NCBI GenBank assembly: GCA_029851415.1 | Contig: CM056743.1 | Span: forward strand, 558,001 to 622,000 | Direction of reading: 5' to 3' | DNA: 64,000 nucleotides | Source: Eretmocerus hayati | Taxonomy: Eukaryota; Arthropoda; Insecta; Hymenoptera; Aphelinidae | Part shown: positions 59,714-64,000 of the stretch, piece by piece | Numbering within the stretch: position 1 is the stretch's first letter | Layout: the number at the start of each line of letters is the position of its first letter | The notes under the pieces: model-generated | What the model was told of the DNA's origin: nothing | Seen by the model: the letters and a program-made list of their open reading frames with translations, nothing else | Databases searched by the model: none | Position numbers and translations under genes: made by a program

Positions 59714-60030
59714 TGAGGTGATACCCATACCTACAGGCCGCAGCGAGCGTCGGCGAGCGAGGCCAACACACTACTATGATAGAAGATGCAAAAAGGCCTC
59801 GAAGTCTCTCTGCACTCAATTGCAGGGAAATCTATTTGCCTTTAAATTCTGTACCAGATAGAAACAACTAAGATGCAGGTTATGAAAGATGCACGCATTG
59901 AAACAATAGACAAGCGGCACTTGACCGGGAAGCTACACGCGCGGCTCTATGTCTTTTGTATCCCAAAATTTAATAAAGTGTTTATATACCGAAACCCCGG
60001 TCTCATCAAATAACTCACACGGACACCACA
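59714..60030 (+). mobile_element. Possible gypsy LTR end with leader
   Basis: Starts TGAGGTGATACC, has AATAAAGTGTT near 59970 and ends CACCACA directly before TTGGCAACGAGGAT, which resembles a gypsy primer-binding-site context. The AATAAAGTGTT block also occurs in the LTR at 20763-21010. Boundaries are uncertain and no coding part follows. Confidence 0.35.
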
Positions 60031-60523
60031 TTGGCAACGAGGATAGAAAGAATCCTCCAACGAGGGTATCAACACCTTCGACGAGAATCCAAGGAACATC
60101 CGACGAGGATAACGAGGATATCAAAAGCCACACGACAAGGAATAAATAAGCCATCCGACGAGCATAGCCGAGCACGGCGGGGGAAGGAAAAAGGTTCTCT
60201 TTGCAGCATACACAGGTTCCACACCAACGCACGCTAATAGAAGGTGAGTGGCTCAAGTACATCCTGCCCTTCATCAGTTATCTCGACGCGCATCGAACCA
60301 AGAATCATAGAAAAGTCAGTCATCAAATCTATCGTGGATGCATGGGTACATATTTATGAATGCAGTAGATGTACCTCCAGGTCATCCAGATTCCACAGAA
60401 ATGAGGATCCAATTATTATCAGAAGGGAATTTGATTGATCTATTCGATTGATTTCCATCGAAAGTCTATCTAAATTATGTGTCGATAGAGATTCCACGCA
60501 AAATACCCAGAGAAAGCGTGAAA
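60031..60523 (+). other. Leader-like or unassigned sequence
   Basis: ACGAGGAT-type short repeats occur at 60040-60160. No gene recognised. Confidence 0.35.
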
Positions 60524-60660
60524 TCAAAAAGCGTGGTAGCGCCTTGCTGGCGAGTGAAAAGAAATGTAATTCAAATGGAAATGACCACGCACACGCAAGG
60601 CTACCGTGCCTTATATGAGTTGAGCTAGGCCGTTTCAACCTCACTCATTCTTCCCAGTCA
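60524..60660 (-). mobile_element. HL4 tail stem-loop (reverse orientation)
   Basis: Reverse-strand copy of the HL tail with GTGAGGTTGAAACGGCC, CATATAAGGCACGG and the half-stems CCTTGC/GCAAGG (plus-strand 60542-60547 and 60595-60600). The short terminal hairpin is weakened (GCTACCACGC). The head of this element is not in the window; it may be truncated or lie beyond 64000. Confidence 0.65.
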
Positions 60661-63600
60661 TCATTTATGAGGCATTGAAGGTAATGGTGAGCATTGACAG
60701 CGCTCGGTCTGAAAGCTTTGATTGTGCAAAATGTCATTTTGCAAACCTTTCGCCATTCTGTACGTTCGCATCGCCAGTCCTGCATTCGCAATCAGCCAAG
60801 CCTCTCTGACGATTTGACGCGTGGGACAAAATTTTTCAGCGTCCAACTCTGTCGGATTCCAACTAATCGCAAAGTCAACACTGCATGGGTGTGACGCAAA
60901 TCAGTGTTGTGCGAATCCAATATCCCCTCAACCATCTTAGGTATTATATGAATTGGAGAGGGTGGTCGAGGGAGCAAGCGATGGCTTGCGGACTACTTTT
61001 CGGACTATTCGATTGTTTTCACGGCGCAGCAACTTCTGCTTCCCTGTAATGGAGCAGTTTTGTTGAGCGTGATTTTATATGGATTGTTGAGAAAGTTCTT
61101 GAGGAATTTGCTGTTCAATTAAATCTATGAGGGCTATGGAAGATTATTTTGTGGTCGTAATCATCATATTCTCTGGAGTACAAACATGGATTTGTTCCCG
61201 GGTAGCAATACAGCAGGAAAATTCAGTAACGAATGGAATTTTCGGAAGCCACTGGGGTGGCTGATTCACATCATTATGCAAATGAAACCAAGCTCAATTC
61301 CTCATAATTTGATGACTGGCCGAGCCTGATTCCAGGTCCAGTCATATCCAGATTATATCTGGTCCTTCAATTTGGATCCGGTTATGCTGTTTACCATCAA
61401 AAGAGGGAAATGTCGAGTGATAACAAATAAGTATACGTTTAAATACCGAAGCTTCAATGAGAATCTAGGTGAAGGAAGAATGAGACAAATTTACAGAAGA
61501 TATTTACAAATGGTCAGTAGATCGATTCTGAACGCAATTTTTGGAATGCGTATCCAAAATAGATGCAATTGCGAATACTTTGCGACGAGTCTCACGTTGG
61601 TGCGATATTTCTGTCTAGAATACGAGCGTTCTGAAGTGAGATAGAAAAAACGTGACTCACGAAAAAATTTCAGTTTTTTTCATCCCACATTGGCGGATCG
61701 AGCTCCATGTTGATAAAACTAATTGTAATCGGATACCTCGACCTTACGAAGCTGCAAAAAGCCCAAGGCTTTCGTTGAAATTGTCAATTTTGCCAGATAA
61801 TTGCTTAGGAAATCCTGGAAAATCGGCGAAAAACTACTTTTTGTTCGACTCATTAATCTGATTTTGGCGATGCCACTTACTCTATATGAGTTTCAATAGT
61901 GGATTTGTAACTTCCAATACTACACAAACATGTGAGCAAAAGGTCCCAGGTGTGCGTTGAGCGGTTTCCATTTTCCATTTTTCAACGATTTTCAGCAAAG
62001 TGCAAAAGTTCCAGAGAAACGCTCACATGCCAACTCTCTCTCTCTCTCTTTCTCTCTTACCTCCAACTGTCATCTCCTTCTCTCTTACCGTCGCTGTAAT
62101 ATAGATATAATATAATATTCCAATATCCATTATGGTATTTGGCCTAGGAGAGAGGGAGACGGTACATATATTATACGTTCACAATTTCACGAATGAATGG
62201 AGAGTATATGATTGCTAGGAAGAGACCAAGTACAGGTACATGGGAAGAATACCAAGGGTATGAGGCCTCAGATTTTTCTCGCATTGGATTCATTTGTGGT
62301 TTCCGTGCTCCTTCATCGATCAATCGCGTCCATCACGTTGTCATTCTGGTGGAAACTGTACTCACTATCAACTAGGGAGACAAAAATCCACGATACCCCC
62401 AACTCTTTCGGATTTAGAAATGCTTGAACTCAATGTAAAATGACCTAAAGAACAAGTCATGTCACGTGTAGATACATTGATACGCAATTGACCCTAGATG
62501 AATGTGGTCTAAAACTTCAAGCTTTTTTGAGGGACCTGAGCGTAAGAATTCCCACATCGGAATATTTTTTTCAGAACGCTGTCCTAGCACCCATGAGAAA
62601 ATTTGGCGCAAATTATCCTCATGGACTCAGATGAGAGCTCAGAACATTGATTTACCGTATTTGTCAAGACTTTTTAGGGCTCAATAGATAATTGTAGTCT
62701 CATAACGTTCCCAAAAGCAGTTGAATTTCGTAATAACTAGGCTTTCGAAGTGGAGCAACTTGGTCTCGAGATCATACTCAACGAGGTTTGGCCCTAATCT
62801 CTCAAGTTTTCCCAGTCTTATAATGAAAAATGTTCCGAATGGTATTCCTCAAAAAGGGTTCGGCCGGCGATTTCAATTCTTGTTGGGGAATGGTGCCTGA
62901 ATGATGGAGAAGTGGGTCCCAAAATGATCTCAGAGGTTCTCGTTCTTCCGGGAAAAATTGCGTTCAAGCGCACCATGAGATACACTATTTCGACTACAGG
63001 CTCACTCCTTGGAAGAAAATTCGACGAACAATCACAATCAATCACGCGGGATCCATGGTGCCTCGAAACACTGTTCAAGCGGGCTCAAAGGAAAAGTTTC
63101 AGAACGATAGGCCTGTTCTCCAACCGTGGCTTTGGAAGGCATGTTCCAAAAAAGTGTCGGAGATGCTCCCACTGTACCGGAATTTCCTAATTCGATGGGA
63201 TGTTACAGCGGAAGAATGGCTTTTCGTCTCCTTGATGCTCATGGGTCATGAGATTCGGATGGACCCTAAGCCTGAATCATGGCAGATAAATGAGTAGAGT
63301 TCAGGAATGGGAAACTAATATAATATACCCTGGAATGAGATAAAAATTGAGAAAAAGAGTTTCAAAATATCATTACCATGACTGCTGTCCGTCGGTTTGT
63401 TGATGTTTTGAGATAGTGTTGTTTGATTACTATGCAACTCGGGTAGATTTAATGGCGAAGATAGCTTTTTTTCAAATATGAAAAAGTAGGGTTTCTCGTT
63501 TAAAATGTCATCTAGAGTCTTCTTCTCAACCTGTACGAAGGAGACACAAGTTATGAGCAGAGTATCTCAAGTTTAATGTGAGAGAATCTACGCTGTTGTG

Positions 63601-64000
63601 ATTGGGTGGACTATAAATCAGGGAGAACTCTCAGGTACGGGATCATCGGAGGTGCAAAGCCTGACAACTTGATCAAACACAGAGATGGGATGCTCCATGG
63701 TTGATCTACTCTGTTCGGATCCATGTTCTTTAGAAGCTTCAGTAGTATTCCTTTAAAATCCTTCTACATTACTCAATTCATCTCTGTAGCTCTGAAGGCC
63801 TCAACAAGAAATTTCCGCGCTGTCCGCAGGCCGCGAGGCTACGAAAAAAATACAAGGGTAGCAATAGAAATGGTGTGGGTGGTCTACCCGTGGTTATTCA
63901 CGCCTGCGCGCCCCACTCCCGTTGCTTACCATGTATTTCCGTCGCAGTCAAGCAGACTCACGGAAAAAAATGGTTTGATGGTATCACAAACACCTGTTTG
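60661..64000. other. Unassigned sequence, possibly HL4 body plus unknown DNA
   Basis: Several short plus-strand frames (61372-61644, 61652-61861, 63055-63297) have natural-looking composition but no motif I can name. A (TC)n run lies at about 62035-62058. No splice-supported gene model could be built. Confidence 0.3.

Noticed and set aside
63055..63297. Nuclear-receptor-like helix pattern (EEWLFVSLML)
   Set aside because: Only a short superficial similarity; no zinc finger or wider ligand-domain pattern was found.

Overview
This window looks like insect (arthropod) intergenic or heterochromatin-like DNA built almost entirely from transposable elements, many inserted inside one another. The evidence is an env-carrying Ty3/gypsy (errantivirus-like) provirus, a second gypsy element, several non-LTR retrotransposons, TTAA- and TA-target DNA transposons, many long-inverted-repeat foldback elements, a 176-bp satellite, and CT/TA/TG microsatellites. 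The exact insect group cannot be read from the sequence. No complete host gene was found. The only convincing host-gene trace is a splice-site-flanked ubiquitin-protease-like exon on the minus strand at 26323-26502.

Region 1 to about 21010 (minus strand) is one dismembered gypsy/errantivirus-type provirus. Read right to left it has a 5' LTR (20763-21010), a primer-binding site (20742-20759), a leader, gag (16390-17880), protease (15655-16383), the start of RT (13075-13372), the RT core (8303-8950), RNase H (5163-5467), an integrase remnant (4776-5062), env N-terminus (4404-4660) and env fusion domain (1-1290, running off the window). It is split by five insertions: a LINE (17904-20481), a GAACTC-flanked element (13373-15654), a 4.1-kb rolling-circle-like element (8951-13073, itself hit by a piggyBac-like element), a CTAG-flanked TG...CA element (5468-8302) and a 3.1-kb relative of the rolling-circle-like element (1292-4402). 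At most junctions, removing the insert puts the flanking gene fragments back in register, so the order and boundaries are well supported.

The recurring unknown is a family of elements, called HL here: HL1 1292-4402, HL2 8951-13073 (reverse), HL3 52603-59627 and HL4 from 60524 (reverse, tail only seen). HL1 to HL3 have one end that is a near-perfect 0.8-1 kb palindrome with conserved sub-repeats; all four have the other end, a conserved stem-loop. A 10-bp motif is inverted between the two ends. The plan resembles Helitron/Helentron-type non-autonomous elements, but the large palindromic head is unusual.

Region 21-31 kb holds a palindromic element with a 4-bp target duplication (21529-22765), a 176-bp satellite broken by a MITE and a foldback element (23131-25905), the ubiquitin-protease-like exon, LINE remnants, and a TTATGACGACC-rich element with 77-bp tandem units (28190-28720). 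Region 30.9-35.3 kb is a CR1/Jockey-type LINE whose ORF2 is intact except for one stop codon. Region 35.8-45.7 kb is a plus-strand gypsy element (gag with an RGG-rich tail, protease, RT, RNase H, integrase, and a nearly intact extra ORF in the env position), interrupted by two inverted-repeat elements. Region 46-52 kb has a long-TIR element carrying a minisatellite and a nested insert, a LINE fragment and diverged tandem blocks. Region 52.6-59.6 kb is HL3 with three further nested elements. Region 59.7-64 kb has a possible LTR fragment, the HL4 tail and sequence I could not assign.
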